This document shows, one piece after another, positions 9,422 to 18,695 of a DNA stretch of 64,000 nucleotides; within the stretch, counting starts at the first letter, position 1; the number at the start of each line of letters is the position of its first letter. The DNA is from Anaerostipes sp. (GTDB lineage Bacteria; Bacillota; Clostridia; Lachnospirales; Lachnospiraceae). Below the pieces are notes generated by a model that saw only the letters and a list, made by a program, of their open reading frames with translations, searched no databases and was not told where the DNA came from. Both the position numbers and the translations under genes were made by a program. The stretch covers positions 55,214 through 119,213 of the forward strand of contig NZ_JAGZSD010000009.1 of NCBI RefSeq assembly GCF_018381315.1, given 5' to 3'.

Positions 9422-10333
9422 TTATAACAATCCGATAAGGTGTCCGCCAATACCAACTAAGAATAATGCGATGATAATAATGATCGGTGAAACATTCTTT
9501 TTCAGCAGCCACATACAGAATAATGTTAATAACAATGGAACTAATCCAGGAATCAAAGAATCCAGGTTGTTCTGTAAGGTTGTAACCTTGGTAGCAGACA
9601 GGGACAGTCCTGATGCATACTGTTCAAATGCCTGCTGTACTCCTTTTGCCCCTTCCGGAAGCTTAGACCAGTCGATGTACGCCCCGTCACTTAAGCTTAC
9701 CTTTGATACGACTGGCTGGAAACTGATGGATACCCACCGCTGAACCAATGATCCAAGAATAAACATACCGAGGATAGATGCACCTTTTGTGACTTTCTGT
9801 AATACTCCGCCGGAAAGATCCTCTGTAATCTTTGCACCTGCTTTGTATCCGAATTCCTGTGTATACCACATGAATCCCCAACGAATTACATTCCACAATA
9901 CGAAGAATAAGATTGGTCCTAAAATGTTTCCTGTCATTGCCAGAGAAGCACCGAGAGCTCCTAAGATCGGACGTACTGTAAACCAGAATACCGGATCACC
10001 GACACCGGCCAGAGGTCCCATCATACCGACTTTAACACCCTGGATCGCTGCATCGTCAACTTCTGCTCCGTTTGCACGTTCCTCTTCCAATGCCAGTGTA
10101 ACACCGATAACCGGAGAAGCCACATAAGGATGAGTATTAAAGAATTCCAAGTGACGTTTTAACGCCTCTGAACGTTCTTCATCTGTTTTGTATAACTTTT
10201 TGATAGCCGGAATGATTGAGAATGCCCAGCCACCGTTCTGCATACGTTCATAGTTCCAAGAACCCTGAAGGAAGGTAGAGCGCAATGCAACGGACAATCG
10301 TTCCTTCTTACTTAATGTAATTTTTTCTGCCAT
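9422..10333 (-). CDS. manZ: PTS mannose-family EIID subunit
   Basis: 303 residues. Together with ManY it forms the membrane channel of the mannose-family PTS. It matches the EIID family throughout: SWNYERMQNGGWAFS near the N-terminus, LEFFNTHPYVASPVIG around residues 65-80, GPLAGVGDPVFWFTVRPI around 110-130, and a hydrophobic C-terminus (about 260-303). It starts 18 bases after manY with AGGAGG upstream. Confidence 0.95.
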   Translation of the reverse strand: MAEKITLSKKERLSVALRSTFLQGSWNYERMQNGGWAFSIIPAIKKLYKTDEERSEALKRHLEFFNTHPYVASPVIGVTLALEEERANGAEVDDAAIQGVKVGMMGPLAGVGDPVFWFTVRPILGALGASLAMTGNILGPILFFVLWNVIRWGFMWYTQEFGYKAGAKITEDLSGGVLQKVTKGASILGMFILGSLVQRWVSISFQPVVSKVSLSDGAYIDWSKLPEGAKGVQQAFEQYASGLSLSATKVTTLQNNLDSLIPGLVPLLLTLFCMWLLKKNVSPIIIIIALFLVGIGGHLIGLL

Positions 10334-10351
10334 TTTTCATACCTCCTTCAA

Positions 10352-11152
10352 TTAATAATTATTTAAGATGTCGCCCAGCGGATCACCTGTATTGCTTCCT
10401 CCGCCATTGGAAGAACCGCCGCTCTCAGACAATGTTAAGTAGATCAATGCCAAAGATACACCGATTGCTCCTAATGCGATTAATGTTAAATCTGAAAGTG
10501 CTGCTACACAGAAACCGATTGCAAAGAACGGCCAAACTTCTTTTGTTGCCATCATGTTGATAACCATTGCATAACCAACGGCTACAACCATTCCTCCGCC
10601 GATTGCCATACCGTCTGTAAGCCATGCCGGCATAGATGTCAGGAACTTCTGTACTGTTGTTGCAGGAATAAACAGAAGCGCTCCTGCCGGAATCGCAATA
10701 CGGAGTCCCTGCATAGCAATCGCGATGATATGCCACAGTTCAACACCTCTGAAATTTGCTTTTTCAGCAGCTGCATCCATACGGTGAACACATGCTACAG
10801 AAAGTGTACGTACGATCATTGTTAAGAATAAACCTGCAACTGCCAAAGGAATGGCAACTGCGATAGCAGTGCTGACACCTGCTGTGCCCTGTCCTCCCAG
10901 GACTAAGATGATAGCGGAAGCTACGGAAGCTAACGCGGCATCCGGTGCAACAGCGGCACCGATGTTTGCCCATCCTAAAGCGATCATCTGTAATGTACCG
11001 CCCAAAATAATACCCGCTTCTAACTGACCGGTAACAAGTCCAATTAAGGTACATGCAACCAACGGCTGATGGAACTGGAATTCATCCAGTACTCCTTCCA
11101 TACCAGCTAGAAAGGCAACTATAATAACTAATACGATTGAAATTGCTGACAT
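10352..11152 (-). CDS. manY: PTS mannose-family EIIC subunit
   Basis: 266 residues, highly hydrophobic, matching EIIC of the mannose family (LVACTLIGLVTGQLEAGIILGGTLQ near the N-terminus, described in part). The C-terminus carries a short Gly/Ser/Asn-rich tail (GGSSNGGGSNTG) that is common in Firmicute orthologues. It lies between manX (35-base gap) and manZ (18-base gap), and has AGGAGG ahead of the start. Confidence 0.95.
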   Translation of the reverse strand: MSAISIVLVIIVAFLAGMEGVLDEFQFHQPLVACTLIGLVTGQLEAGIILGGTLQMIALGWANIGAAVAPDAALASVASAIILVLGGQGTAGVSTAIAVAIPLAVAGLFLTMIVRTLSVACVHRMDAAAEKANFRGVELWHIIAIAMQGLRIAIPAGALLFIPATTVQKFLTSMPAWLTDGMAIGGGMVVAVGYAMVINMMATKEVWPFFAIGFCVAALSDLTLIALGAIGVSLALIYLTLSESGGSSNGGGSNTGDPLGDILNNY

Positions 11153-11187
11153 TATAATTCCTCCTCTATTCTCTGATTGTGTGAAGC

Positions 11188-12174
11188 TTAAGACAACTCA
11201 GCTTCCGCTTTTTTTATGATCTCATCCATGTTTTCTTTGGAATCGCTCGGTACTTTGCGGACATCAAAGGAAATTCCTTTTTCCTTTAATTTTGCGAAAG
11301 TCTCCACATCTTCTTTTCCCAAAGAGACAACTTTGCTTACTGCAACTTTTCCGACAGAATGAGCCATTGAACCGATGTTCAGTTCTTTGATGTCCACTCC
11401 GCCTTCGATAGCACGAAGAGCATCCTGAGGTGTTTCAAAAAGCAGCAGCGCTTTTGTGTTTCCAAAGCGGGGATCTTTTGAAACCTCGATCATTTTGTCC
11501 ACAGGAACAACATTGGCGCGTACCCCTGGAGGTGCAGCCTCCTGAATTAACTTTTTACGAAGATCATCATGTGCTACAGAATCAGACACAACAATGATCC
11601 GGTTCGGCTGGGTTGTTTTTGTCCATGCAGTTGCAACCTGGCCGTGAAGCAGCCGGGAATCAATACGTGCAAGCACATATTTGATATGTCCGTCTCCTAA
11701 TACTGTCCCCTCCGGAATTGCTCCCTGAGGCTGGCTCTGTGCCGGCTGTGCAGCTGCAGGTTCTGTCTTAGGCTCAAGTTCTTCCGGATAAATCCGTACC
11801 CCTTCTTTACCGCTTCCTGCGATCTGTACTGCAATCTCATGAGCTGTTTCCATTGTCATACGTGAAGCATAAGCGTCAATCAGCATCGGCAAATTCAAAC
11901 CGGCTACAATTGCCCATTTATCCTCATGACCTGATACCAGGCCATTTGCCTGGTTGAACGGGGTACCACCCCAAAGATCCACTAAGAATAACACTTCATC
12001 CTGATTTTCGAAAGAAGCGATTGCATCTTCCATCTTCTTTTTGACGTCGTTTGGCCCTTCGCTTGGCTGCAGTGTAACAGCTGCCACATCAGGCTGGTCT
12101 CCGAAGATCATGGATCCAGACTGCATGATCCCAGTCGCAAATCCACCATGCGTAGCAAGAATAATTCCTACCAT
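11188..12174 (-). CDS. manX: PTS mannose-family EIIAB fusion
   Basis: 328 residues. It carries the phosphoryl chain of the mannose PTS. EIIA domain (about 1-130) with phosphorylated His9 in LATHGG; a Pro/Ala/Gln-rich hinge (about 134-160); EIIB domain (about 163-328) with His177 in RLLHGQVATAW. This is the two-domain ManL/ManX layout. First structural gene after licT, separated from it by a RAT/terminator switch. Confidence 0.95.
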   Translation of the reverse strand: MVGIILATHGGFATGIMQSGSMIFGDQPDVAAVTLQPSEGPNDVKKKMEDAIASFENQDEVLFLVDLWGGTPFNQANGLVSGHEDKWAIVAGLNLPMLIDAYASRMTMETAHEIAVQIAGSGKEGVRIYPEELEPKTEPAAAQPAQSQPQGAIPEGTVLGDGHIKYVLARIDSRLLHGQVATAWTKTTQPNRIIVVSDSVAHDDLRKKLIQEAAPPGVRANVVPVDKMIEVSKDPRFGNTKALLLFETPQDALRAIEGGVDIKELNIGSMAHSVGKVAVSKVVSLGKEDVETFAKLKEKGISFDVRKVPSDSKENMDEIIKKAEAELS

Positions 12175-12287
12175 TTAAACATTCCTCCTTTTCTAGTTAT
12201 CTTTCGGAATCTTTGTTCTGTTCTCTTGATTAAGAACTCAAATCCCTTTTATTAAAATCCCCCGCTGGGGGTGATTTCCTATGGAAT

Positions 12288-12419
12288 AAAAAAACCTGAC
12301 TCAAACAATGAATCCTTTCCCGCTCCATACACCCCGACAAATGCTGCGAAATATATGGATTTTAAAAAAAATCCTTTGGTTTGAATCAGGTTTAGCCTGC
12401 ATTACCAGTAACAATCCTT
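12288..12419 (-). promoter_or_regulatory. RAT antiterminator and overlapping terminator before manX
   Basis: On the minus strand a LicT/SacT-type RAT (12388-12419, GGATTGTTACTGGTAATGCAGG core) overlaps the 5' arm of a terminator. Arms CCTGATTCAAAC and GTTTGAGTCAGG (one U-G pair) enclose about 70 bases and end in T7 at 12288-12294. Bound antiterminator should hold the RAT hairpin and let transcription enter manX. The RAT shares 31 identical bases with the one before licT. Confidence 0.88.
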
Positions 12420-12440
12420 ATTCTATATCAATATTAACTT

Positions 12441-13271
12441 TTATCTTGTGACAACCCGCTTAATATGTACAGTGAGATACATCATTTCTTCATCTGTAAT
12501 ATCGTGGTTGCATGTGTTTTTTATATAAATCCTGATTTTTTCGACACAGTCCAGACACTCCTGATACTTGTTCCGGATGATCTCCTGAAACTCCGTATCG
12601 TCACTTTCCACCTCGTTGCCTGTAAAGATTCTCTGGGCAAAGAACTTCAAGTGTGTGATAAACCGTTCGTAAAAAACAGAGTCTTTATCCATCTGGTTCG
12701 GAAAACAGTCGTCAACGATCTTCAGAATATTTTTTGTCAGTTTCGTCATGGAAACCATCTCTGTCATATCCAGATCCAGCTCTGCGTTGACAATATGAAG
12801 TGCAATGAATGCCGCTTCATCCTGAGGCAGAGTGACCTTAAGCTTTCTTTCGATCATTCCAATCGCTGCCTGCCCGATTAAATATTCCTGATAGTAGAAC
12901 TTCTTGATTTCCCATAAAAATGGGTTTTGGAAGGGAACTCCCATTTCTACCCGTTCAATGGCAAAATTAATATGGTCTGTGAGAGAAATATAAATATTGT
13001 CATTGATATTCTTTTGCAAAGTATCTTTTGCATATTGAATAATTTCATTACATATTTCCAATCGCTCTATGGGAATGTCCTCGACCAGCTGCTGAAAGCG
13101 GTTTGTCATCCCATGGTCTTTCATAATATAAGTCTTTTCAACCTTATCCGGGTTAATCTCGTCTCCCGGACGCCCTTGAAAGCCCAATCCTCTTCCCATT
13201 AGTACCACTTCACGATGGCTGTTATCTTCTGAAATTACAATATTATTATTTATAATTCTTGTAATTTGCAC
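12441..13271 (-). CDS. licT: BglG/LicT-family transcription antiterminator
   Basis: 276 residues. N-terminal CAT RNA-binding domain (about 1-55, beginning with ITRIINNNIVISED), then two PTS regulation domains (about 70-165 and 175-276). Conserved PRD histidines are visible in SLTDHINFA, AFIALHIVN, ERFITHLKF and YLTVHIKR, so PTS phosphorylation should set its activity. The two RATs (before this gene and before manX) suggest it controls its own operon, including the mannose PTS. The substrate that releases it is inferred from context; the symbol is by family. Confidence 0.9.
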   Translation of the reverse strand: MQITRIINNNIVISEDNSHREVVLMGRGLGFQGRPGDEINPDKVEKTYIMKDHGMTNRFQQLVEDIPIERLEICNEIIQYAKDTLQKNINDNIYISLTDHINFAIERVEMGVPFQNPFLWEIKKFYYQEYLIGQAAIGMIERKLKVTLPQDEAAFIALHIVNAELDLDMTEMVSMTKLTKNILKIVDDCFPNQMDKDSVFYERFITHLKFFAQRIFTGNEVESDDTEFQEIIRNKYQECLDCVEKIRIYIKNTCNHDITDEEMMYLTVHIKRVVTR

Positions 13272-13304
13272 AGTTCCACTCCGTATTGTAAAATATTAAG
13301 TTAA

Positions 13305-13388
13305 GAAAAAAAATAAACCACACCTATTGAAATCTATCTCTAAAAATCCCATAAGTTGGTTTAGCCTGCATTACCAGTAACAATCCTT
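13305..13388 (-). promoter_or_regulatory. RAT antiterminator and terminator before licT
   Basis: The RAT (13357-13388) is identical over 31 bases to the manX RAT. Its 3' part (AAACCA..) can pair with TGGTTT before a T8 tract (13305-13313), forming the competing terminator. This implies autoregulation of licT. Confidence 0.85.
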
Positions 13389-13416
13389 CTTTCTTTATTC
13401 TCCTAACTTATTTCCA

Positions 13417-13445
13417 ATTTTATCAAAGCCAACCCTCTATGTCAA
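13417..13445 (-). promoter_or_regulatory. Sigma-A promoter of the licT-man operon
   Basis: TTGACA (13440-13445, minus strand), 17-base spacer, TAAAAT (13417-13422). It lies about 30 bases upstream of the first RAT. No sigma-54 site or second strong promoter was seen before manX. Confidence 0.8.
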
Positions 13446-13575
13446 CCACTTTGTTTATATTTTTTTTATAATTTTTTAAGATTTATTATCTATAAGACAA
13501 AGCACATTCTTCTGAAAGTCCGGGAATCCCTTGTACAGGCGCTTCAGGCAATTTCCCTCCTGTCAGTATTTTTTC

Positions 13576-13604
13576 TTGAGTATTTACAGTACTTATGGTA
13601 GAAT
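13576..13604 (+). promoter_or_regulatory. Sigma-A promoter of the BrkB/YihY gene
   Basis: TTGAGT, 17-base spacer, TAGAAT, about 60 bases ahead of the start codon. The rest of the 395-base gap between licT and this gene is AT-rich and holds only the RAT, this promoter and the licT promoter. Confidence 0.65.
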
Positions 13605-13665
13605 ATATAAATTATTTGCGTAAAATTAAGCTTTATTCACTTTATATGATCTGAGAGGTATTCAT

Positions 13666-14481
13666 ATGTTAAAGTTTATTGCCCTTCTGAATTCGGTTAT
13701 TGCCAAAGCCCAGAAGGATCACATCACCGCCTTCTCTGCCCAGGCGGCATTCTTTACGGTGCTTTCCTTTTTTCCGTTTTTGATTGTCGTGCTGAGCCTG
13801 ATGCGTTTTGTGCCTGTGACACCGGCAGACCTGATCGGGCTTGTCAACTACTATCTGCCTGAGCAGTACAGTGTAAGTCTTGTTGCGGTTATCAATTCCT
13901 TATACGGAAAGATAACGACAACTTACATGTCATTTACAATCATCACCTTGCTCTGGTCAGCATCCAAAGGTATTCTTTCCATGATGACCGGGCTGAACAC
14001 CATACATGAAATCCCGGAAAAGAGAAATTATTTTGTACTGCGGTTTATTGCCACACTATATATTGCATTTATCGCTGTTGCTGTCCTGATCGGGATCATC
14101 GTGCTTTTATTCGGTAATACTCTGCTGAACCAGCTTTACCAGTTCTACCCGTTCCTTGCAACGCAGCATATCGTTTTTCTGCTGATTCGTTTTGGAATAG
14201 CGTTTTTTATTTTCTTTCTGGTGTTTTTTATTATGTACCGCTTTCTTCCAAGTGAACATTTTAAAGCAAAACAGGTAATGCCGGGTGTAATTTTCAGTTC
14301 TGCAGGATGGATCATTTTGTCCTCCCTGTTTTCTATTTATTTTGATAATTTTAAATTTTTCAGTATTATGTACGGCGGGCTGACCGGTATTCTTCTGACA
14401 CTGTTCTGGCTGTATTTCTGTATGATGATCTTGTTCCTCGGAGCCGAGCTGAACCAATATCTCATGAGAAACCATAAATAA
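13666..14481 (+). CDS. YihY/BrkB family membrane protein
   Basis: 271 residues with six predicted membrane helices (about 25-55, 90-110, 125-155, 165-200, 205-230, 235-265). It matches the YihY/virulence factor BrkB family; the FSAQAAFFTVLSFFPF motif near the N-terminus and LSPEY-like loop residues are family features. Function is not settled; the old RNase BN name is wrong. A GAGAGG site precedes the ATG. It stands alone, convergent with the PFK gene. Confidence 0.9.
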   Translation: MLKFIALLNSVIAKAQKDHITAFSAQAAFFTVLSFFPFLIVVLSLMRFVPVTPADLIGLVNYYLPEQYSVSLVAVINSLYGKITTTYMSFTIITLLWSASKGILSMMTGLNTIHEIPEKRNYFVLRFIATLYIAFIAVAVLIGIIVLLFGNTLLNQLYQFYPFLATQHIVFLLIRFGIAFFIFFLVFFIMYRFLPSEHFKAKQVMPGVIFSSAGWIILSSLFSIYFDNFKFFSIMYGGLTGILLTLFWLYFCMMILFLGAELNQYLMRNHK

Positions 14482-14518
14482 GGACAAAGCGGTGCTTGAT
14501 CACTTCAGCTTACATGAC

Positions 14519-14566
14519 AAAAACAGGACCTTTTCTGTATTGATAACAGACAGGGTCCTGTTTTTA
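14519..14566. terminator. Bidirectional terminator between BrkB gene and PFK
   Basis: AAAAACAGGACC and GGTCCTGTTTTT arms (12 bp) around an inner CTGT/ACAG pairing. It serves both convergent genes. Confidence 0.9.
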
Positions 14567-14571
14567 TATGC

Positions 14572-15792
14572 TTAAAGTATAAAATGTTCCGGAACTCCGT
14601 CTTTATACGGAATCCGCACTTCTCCCTGAATCAGCGGTTTGAGATAATCCACCAATTCCTGTGTAATATCATGTCCGTCTTCTGTGATCCATTCAAGAGG
14701 CACTGTTTTTTCCACATTTGCAATCTTTGACAAGTCTGCAAGTACAATATCAACCTGATAGTTTTCCCCCGGCAGCCGCCTGATGGCAGACATCTTTCCG
14801 CTCTCTCCGCGGATGGCACTGACAGCTGCAAAAGCACCCAGATTTCTGGACTCTATAATATCTGTCTCGCTGAGCATATATCCGGCACAGCGCTGCAGAA
14901 TATTAAGTTCCACAGAACGCACCTTGCAGCCGATCTGATCCGTAACCACCTGCTCCAGATATTTGCCGATGCCGGACAAATATTTGTGTCCGAAAGCATC
15001 TTCCTTCCCGGACTTCATCTCTTCTCCGACATAATTGCCCCGGGCATCCTTCAGTCCTTCGCTGACCGCAATAATGATGTTGTTTTCTTTTTTCAATGCT
15101 TCCCTTACATCTTCCACAAAGCGCTCCGTACAGAATGCTTTTTCACACAGATAGATCAGCTGGGGAACATTCCTCGCCTCATTTCTTGCAAGCACCGCAC
15201 TTGCTGTCAGCCATCCTGCATTTCTTCCCATGACTTCCACTATGGTTACTGACGGAACATCATAAACATAACAGTCACAGGCGATCTCTGTAAAAGCAGT
15301 TGCAATAAACTTTGCCGCTGACCCAAAGCCCGGACAGTGATCGGTTTCTCCCAGATCATTGTCAATCGTCTTTGGAGCCCCCATAATCTTAATATCATCC
15401 ACTCCGTGCTCTTTACAGTACAAAGAGAGCTTATACACGGTGTCCATGGAATCATTTCCTCCCGTATAAATAAAATAGCCAATATTATTCTTTCTGAGAA
15501 TCCGGATGATCTCCTCAAATTCTCTGGCGTCTTCCTCCGGATTCTTCAGTTTCCAGCGGCAGGATCCCAGCGCAGCAGCCGGTGTGACCGCCAGAAGATC
15601 CCTTGTCTCCTGACTTCTGCATATATCGTCCAGCATAACGAAATTTTCATTTAATACTCCCTTGATCCCATTCAGTGCACCATATACATGCTCCACCTGA
15701 CTGCTTGCAAGGCCAGCGTCAATTACTCCTGTTATCGTCGCGTTGATGGCAGCTGACGGCCCTCCCGACTGTGCCACTAACATGTTTTTCAT
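14572..15792 (-). CDS. pfp: Phosphofructokinase, pyrophosphate-dependent type
   Basis: 406 residues from the ATG at 15792; an upstream ATG (15810) overlaps the GAGGAGG site. It phosphorylates fructose 6-phosphate. Two signature positions indicate pyrophosphate as donor: Asp114 in TGGNDS, where ATP enzymes have Gly, and Lys141 in APKTIDND, where ATP enzymes have Gly. The usual Asp of GGD is Asn113, as I recall from other clostridial homologues. MGRNAGWL (substrate site) is present. It is transcribed alone, divergent from the M24 peptidase gene. The phosphoryl donor remains inference from residues. Confidence 0.88.
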   Translation of the reverse strand: MKNMLVAQSGGPSAAINATITGVIDAGLASSQVEHVYGALNGIKGVLNENFVMLDDICRSQETRDLLAVTPAAALGSCRWKLKNPEEDAREFEEIIRILRKNNIGYFIYTGGNDSMDTVYKLSLYCKEHGVDDIKIMGAPKTIDNDLGETDHCPGFGSAAKFIATAFTEIACDCYVYDVPSVTIVEVMGRNAGWLTASAVLARNEARNVPQLIYLCEKAFCTERFVEDVREALKKENNIIIAVSEGLKDARGNYVGEEMKSGKEDAFGHKYLSGIGKYLEQVVTDQIGCKVRSVELNILQRCAGYMLSETDIIESRNLGAFAAVSAIRGESGKMSAIRRLPGENYQVDIVLADLSKIANVEKTVPLEWITEDGHDITQELVDYLKPLIQGEVRIPYKDGVPEHFIL

Positions 15793-15897
15793 CCTCGATG
15801 TCCTCCTCATTCAGTTGCAAAATTTCTGTACAAATTCTATTTTTTATTATATCGTGTTATAATAAAAATCACAACTGCAGAAAGGAGACTTTGCACT

Positions 15898-17670
15898 ATG
15901 AAAACACCTTTAGCAAGACTTCAGGAATCTATGAAGGAGAAAAACCTCACTTATTACCTGATTCCCAGTGAAGATCCTCATCAATCAGAGTATGTCGATG
16001 ATCACTATAAATGCCGCCAGTTCATCTCCGGTTTTACCGGTTCCTCCGGTGCTGTTCTCGCTGAACAGGACAGCAGCAATCTCTGGACAGACGGAAGATA
16101 TTTTACTCAGGCAGAATCACAGATTGATACAGAACAAATGAATCTTATGAAAATGGGCGTCTCCGGTGTTCCCACAGTGCTGGAATACCTGGAACAGCAT
16201 TTGAAGGAAAATGATATCCTTGCCTTAAACGGGCGCACCATCAACACAGCCTACGGCAAAAAACTTTCTGCCCTGGCTGCTTCAAAGAAATCCATTTTAG
16301 AAACTGACCACACTCTTGCAGAGGATTTGTGGACTGACCGTCCTCCGGCTGCGGCTTCCGAAATTTTTATCCATGATGAAACTTATGCCGGTGAATCCGT
16401 ATCTTCAAAGCTGAAAAGAATCCGAAAACAGATGGAGCTGGTTTCCGCTGAGGCCCATTTCATCGCTTCACTGCCGGATATCGCATGGATCTTTAATCTG
16501 CGGGGCAGTGACATGGCCTGTACTCCCTTATTTTACAGCTATGCCTGGATTACTATGGAAGGCTGTTTTCTGTTTGTGAAAAAACACTGCCTCTCAGACG
16601 CAGCAAAAAGCTATTTAGCCCAAAATCATGTGTCCATTCTGAATTATGATCAAATCGGCACCTTCCTGAAAGAACAGAAAGCAAGCATTCTTATGGACCC
16701 GGATACAGTCAGCTACAAACTCTACCTTGAGATTAAGAATAACCGGATTATTTTTGGTGAAAATCCCTCTTACAGTATGAAGGCTGTAAAAAATGATGTG
16801 CAGATCAAAGGACTTTACAGCTGCCACCTTTCCGATGGCATTGCAATGACTAAGTTCATGTGCTGGCTGAAGCAGAACATTGGCTCCACCCCTATGACCG
16901 AACTTTCTGTTTCAGACCGTCTGGAAGAAGAACGCAAAAAACAGCCTCTGTATCAGGGCCCAAGCTTTGACACCATATGTGCCTATAAAGATCACGCTGC
17001 AATGATGCATTATTCCTCCACAGAAGAATCTAATGTTGTACTCAAGCCTGAAGGACTTCTCCTGATTGATTCCGGCGGCCAATATCTGACCGGGACGACA
17101 GATGTAACCCGGACATTTATATTAGGTCCCATCACCGAGGAAGAACGGCGGAATTTTACTCTTGTATTAAAAAGTATGCTTTCCCTGGGAGATGCAAAGT
17201 TTCTGCTTGGATGCCGGGGCAGCAGCCTGGATATTTTGGCAAGAGGGCCTCTCTGGCAGGAGGGCATTGACTACCGCTGCGGAACCGGACACGGCGTAGG
17301 GCATTTTCTGGGTGTCCATGAAGGCCCGAACGCTTTCCGCTGGCAGATCAGGGAAAACCAGCTGGATGCTGTTCTTCTGCCCGGCATGGTAACCACTGAT
17401 GAACCAGGTGTTTATGTACCCGGAAAATATGGAATCCGCACAGAAAACATGCTTCTGTGCAAAAAACAGAAACAAAATGAATATGGTTCCTTTTTAGAAT
17501 TTGAACATTTGACATTGGTGCCCATTGATATGGACGGGATAGACGAAACACTTCTCAGCGAAAAGGAGCTTCGTCTCCTTTCTGACTACCACCGTATGGT
17601 TTTCGGCCGGCTCTCCCCTCATCTGACAGAAGATGAGACTAACTGGCTGTCCGGTTTTTTGAAACTCTAA
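15898..17670 (+). CDS. Xaa-Pro aminopeptidase, M24 family
   Basis: 590 residues, the long three-domain form (two creatinase-like N-terminal domains about 1-290, catalytic pita-bread domain about 300-530, C-terminal M24 tail). Cytosolic; removes an N-terminal residue preceding proline. Dinuclear metal ligands are visible: Asp in LLIDSGG, Asp in TTDVTR, His in TGHGVGHFLG, Glu in TTDEPGVY and Glu in IRTENM. AAAGGAG precedes the ATG. It is divergent from the PFK gene with about 105 bases between them and ends in a strong terminator. Confidence 0.93.
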   Translation: MKTPLARLQESMKEKNLTYYLIPSEDPHQSEYVDDHYKCRQFISGFTGSSGAVLAEQDSSNLWTDGRYFTQAESQIDTEQMNLMKMGVSGVPTVLEYLEQHLKENDILALNGRTINTAYGKKLSALAASKKSILETDHTLAEDLWTDRPPAAASEIFIHDETYAGESVSSKLKRIRKQMELVSAEAHFIASLPDIAWIFNLRGSDMACTPLFYSYAWITMEGCFLFVKKHCLSDAAKSYLAQNHVSILNYDQIGTFLKEQKASILMDPDTVSYKLYLEIKNNRIIFGENPSYSMKAVKNDVQIKGLYSCHLSDGIAMTKFMCWLKQNIGSTPMTELSVSDRLEEERKKQPLYQGPSFDTICAYKDHAAMMHYSSTEESNVVLKPEGLLLIDSGGQYLTGTTDVTRTFILGPITEEERRNFTLVLKSMLSLGDAKFLLGCRGSSLDILARGPLWQEGIDYRCGTGHGVGHFLGVHEGPNAFRWQIRENQLDAVLLPGMVTTDEPGVYVPGKYGIRTENMLLCKKQKQNEYGSFLEFEHLTLVPIDMDGIDETLLSEKELRLLSDYHRMVFGRLSPHLTEDETNWLSGFLKL

Positions 17671-17671
17671 A

Positions 17672-17712
17672 AAGATAATCCCGGCAGTTCTTTTCCTGCC
17701 GGGATTATCTTT
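17672..17712. terminator. Bidirectional terminator after the aminopeptidase gene
   Basis: AAGATAATCCCGGCA / TGCCGGGATTATCTT, 15-bp perfect stem followed by T5. Confidence 0.95.
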
Positions 17713-17759
17713 TTATCTTAAACTATTTTAAACTGCTGTCAGGTCATCCTGTCACTTCT

Positions 17760-18683
17760 CTAAAAAAATGCCTCGCCCAGGGAAATCATAAGCGGAAGAG
17801 TAGCAATGGCTGCGATTGTAGATATGGCAAACAGCTCCGCCGCATAACCTACATCTTTCTTAAACTTAACCGCAAACATGGTTGTTATGGCTGCCGTAGA
17901 GGCCGCTGAGGCAAGCAGTGAAAGGATTTTAAGGTCCTTGGCCACAGGCATAAAAAGCAGTATTAAAAACATAGCCAGCGGCACAGCCAAAAGCCGCAGA
18001 GCTGTCATAATATAAATTCTTGGTTTCGCCAATGTTTTCATCAGGTTCGTCTGTGCAATGGCAGTTCCCGAAATCATCATTGCTAAGGGAGTGTTCATAT
18101 CTGCGATGGCCTTCAGCGGCCTGAAAACCAGCACCGGAAACTTAATCTGAAGCAGATAGCAGAAAAGCCCTGTAAATGTGGCAATCATCACAGGGGCTTT
18201 AAACACCTCTTTGATGGATTCTTTTTTAAAAGCCCCCTGCATGCTGGCAACTCCATGAGACCAGATAAACAGATTCTGTGCAGCGATAAACGCTGTTATG
18301 TAGATAACCCCTTTTGAACCCAGTACCGCCTGGGCTAAAGGGATTCCCATAAATCCGCAGTTTGGATACACCATACTGAACCGTTCCAATACTGTCCGGT
18401 CCTGATCCCTGCCCCGAATCAGACAGAAGGACAAAAGGATCGCCAGTCCGTGGGCTATGATCCCCAGTACAAAGGTAATCATGATGCCGTGAAAAATATT
18501 TGCGTCAAAATCAATCTGAAAAGACGTGAGCACCACAAAGGGGATCACAAAATACAAGGTAATATTGGAAAGTTCCGCGCTTCCCCTTTCAGTTACAAGG
18601 CCCGCTTTATATGCACCTGCCCCCACAGCCATCATCAAAAACATCATGACGATCTGTCCGAATACAATCGAAACAATATTCAT
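17760..18683 (-). CDS. AEC family transporter (auxin efflux carrier type)
   Basis: 307 residues, about ten predicted membrane helices in the two-half AEC/BART layout, including the unwound ITLYFVIPFVVLTSF helix near residue 40. Bacterial members export or exchange organic acids such as malate or malonate; the substrate here is unknown. It lies 12 bases downstream of the solute-binding lipoprotein gene on the same strand, so the two are probably cotranscribed. Confidence 0.85.
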   Translation of the reverse strand: MNIVSIVFGQIVMMFLMMAVGAGAYKAGLVTERGSAELSNITLYFVIPFVVLTSFQIDFDANIFHGIMITFVLGIIAHGLAILLSFCLIRGRDQDRTVLERFSMVYPNCGFMGIPLAQAVLGSKGVIYITAFIAAQNLFIWSHGVASMQGAFKKESIKEVFKAPVMIATFTGLFCYLLQIKFPVLVFRPLKAIADMNTPLAMMISGTAIAQTNLMKTLAKPRIYIMTALRLLAVPLAMFLILLFMPVAKDLKILSLLASAASTAAITTMFAVKFKKDVGYAAELFAISTIAAIATLPLMISLGEAFF

Positions 18684-18695
18684 GAATTTCCCTCT

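Noticed and set aside
12420..13450. Sigma-54 promoter or LevR-type control of the mannose PTS
   Set aside because: No GG-N10-GC type -24/-12 element was seen; a sigma-A promoter and RATs explain control.
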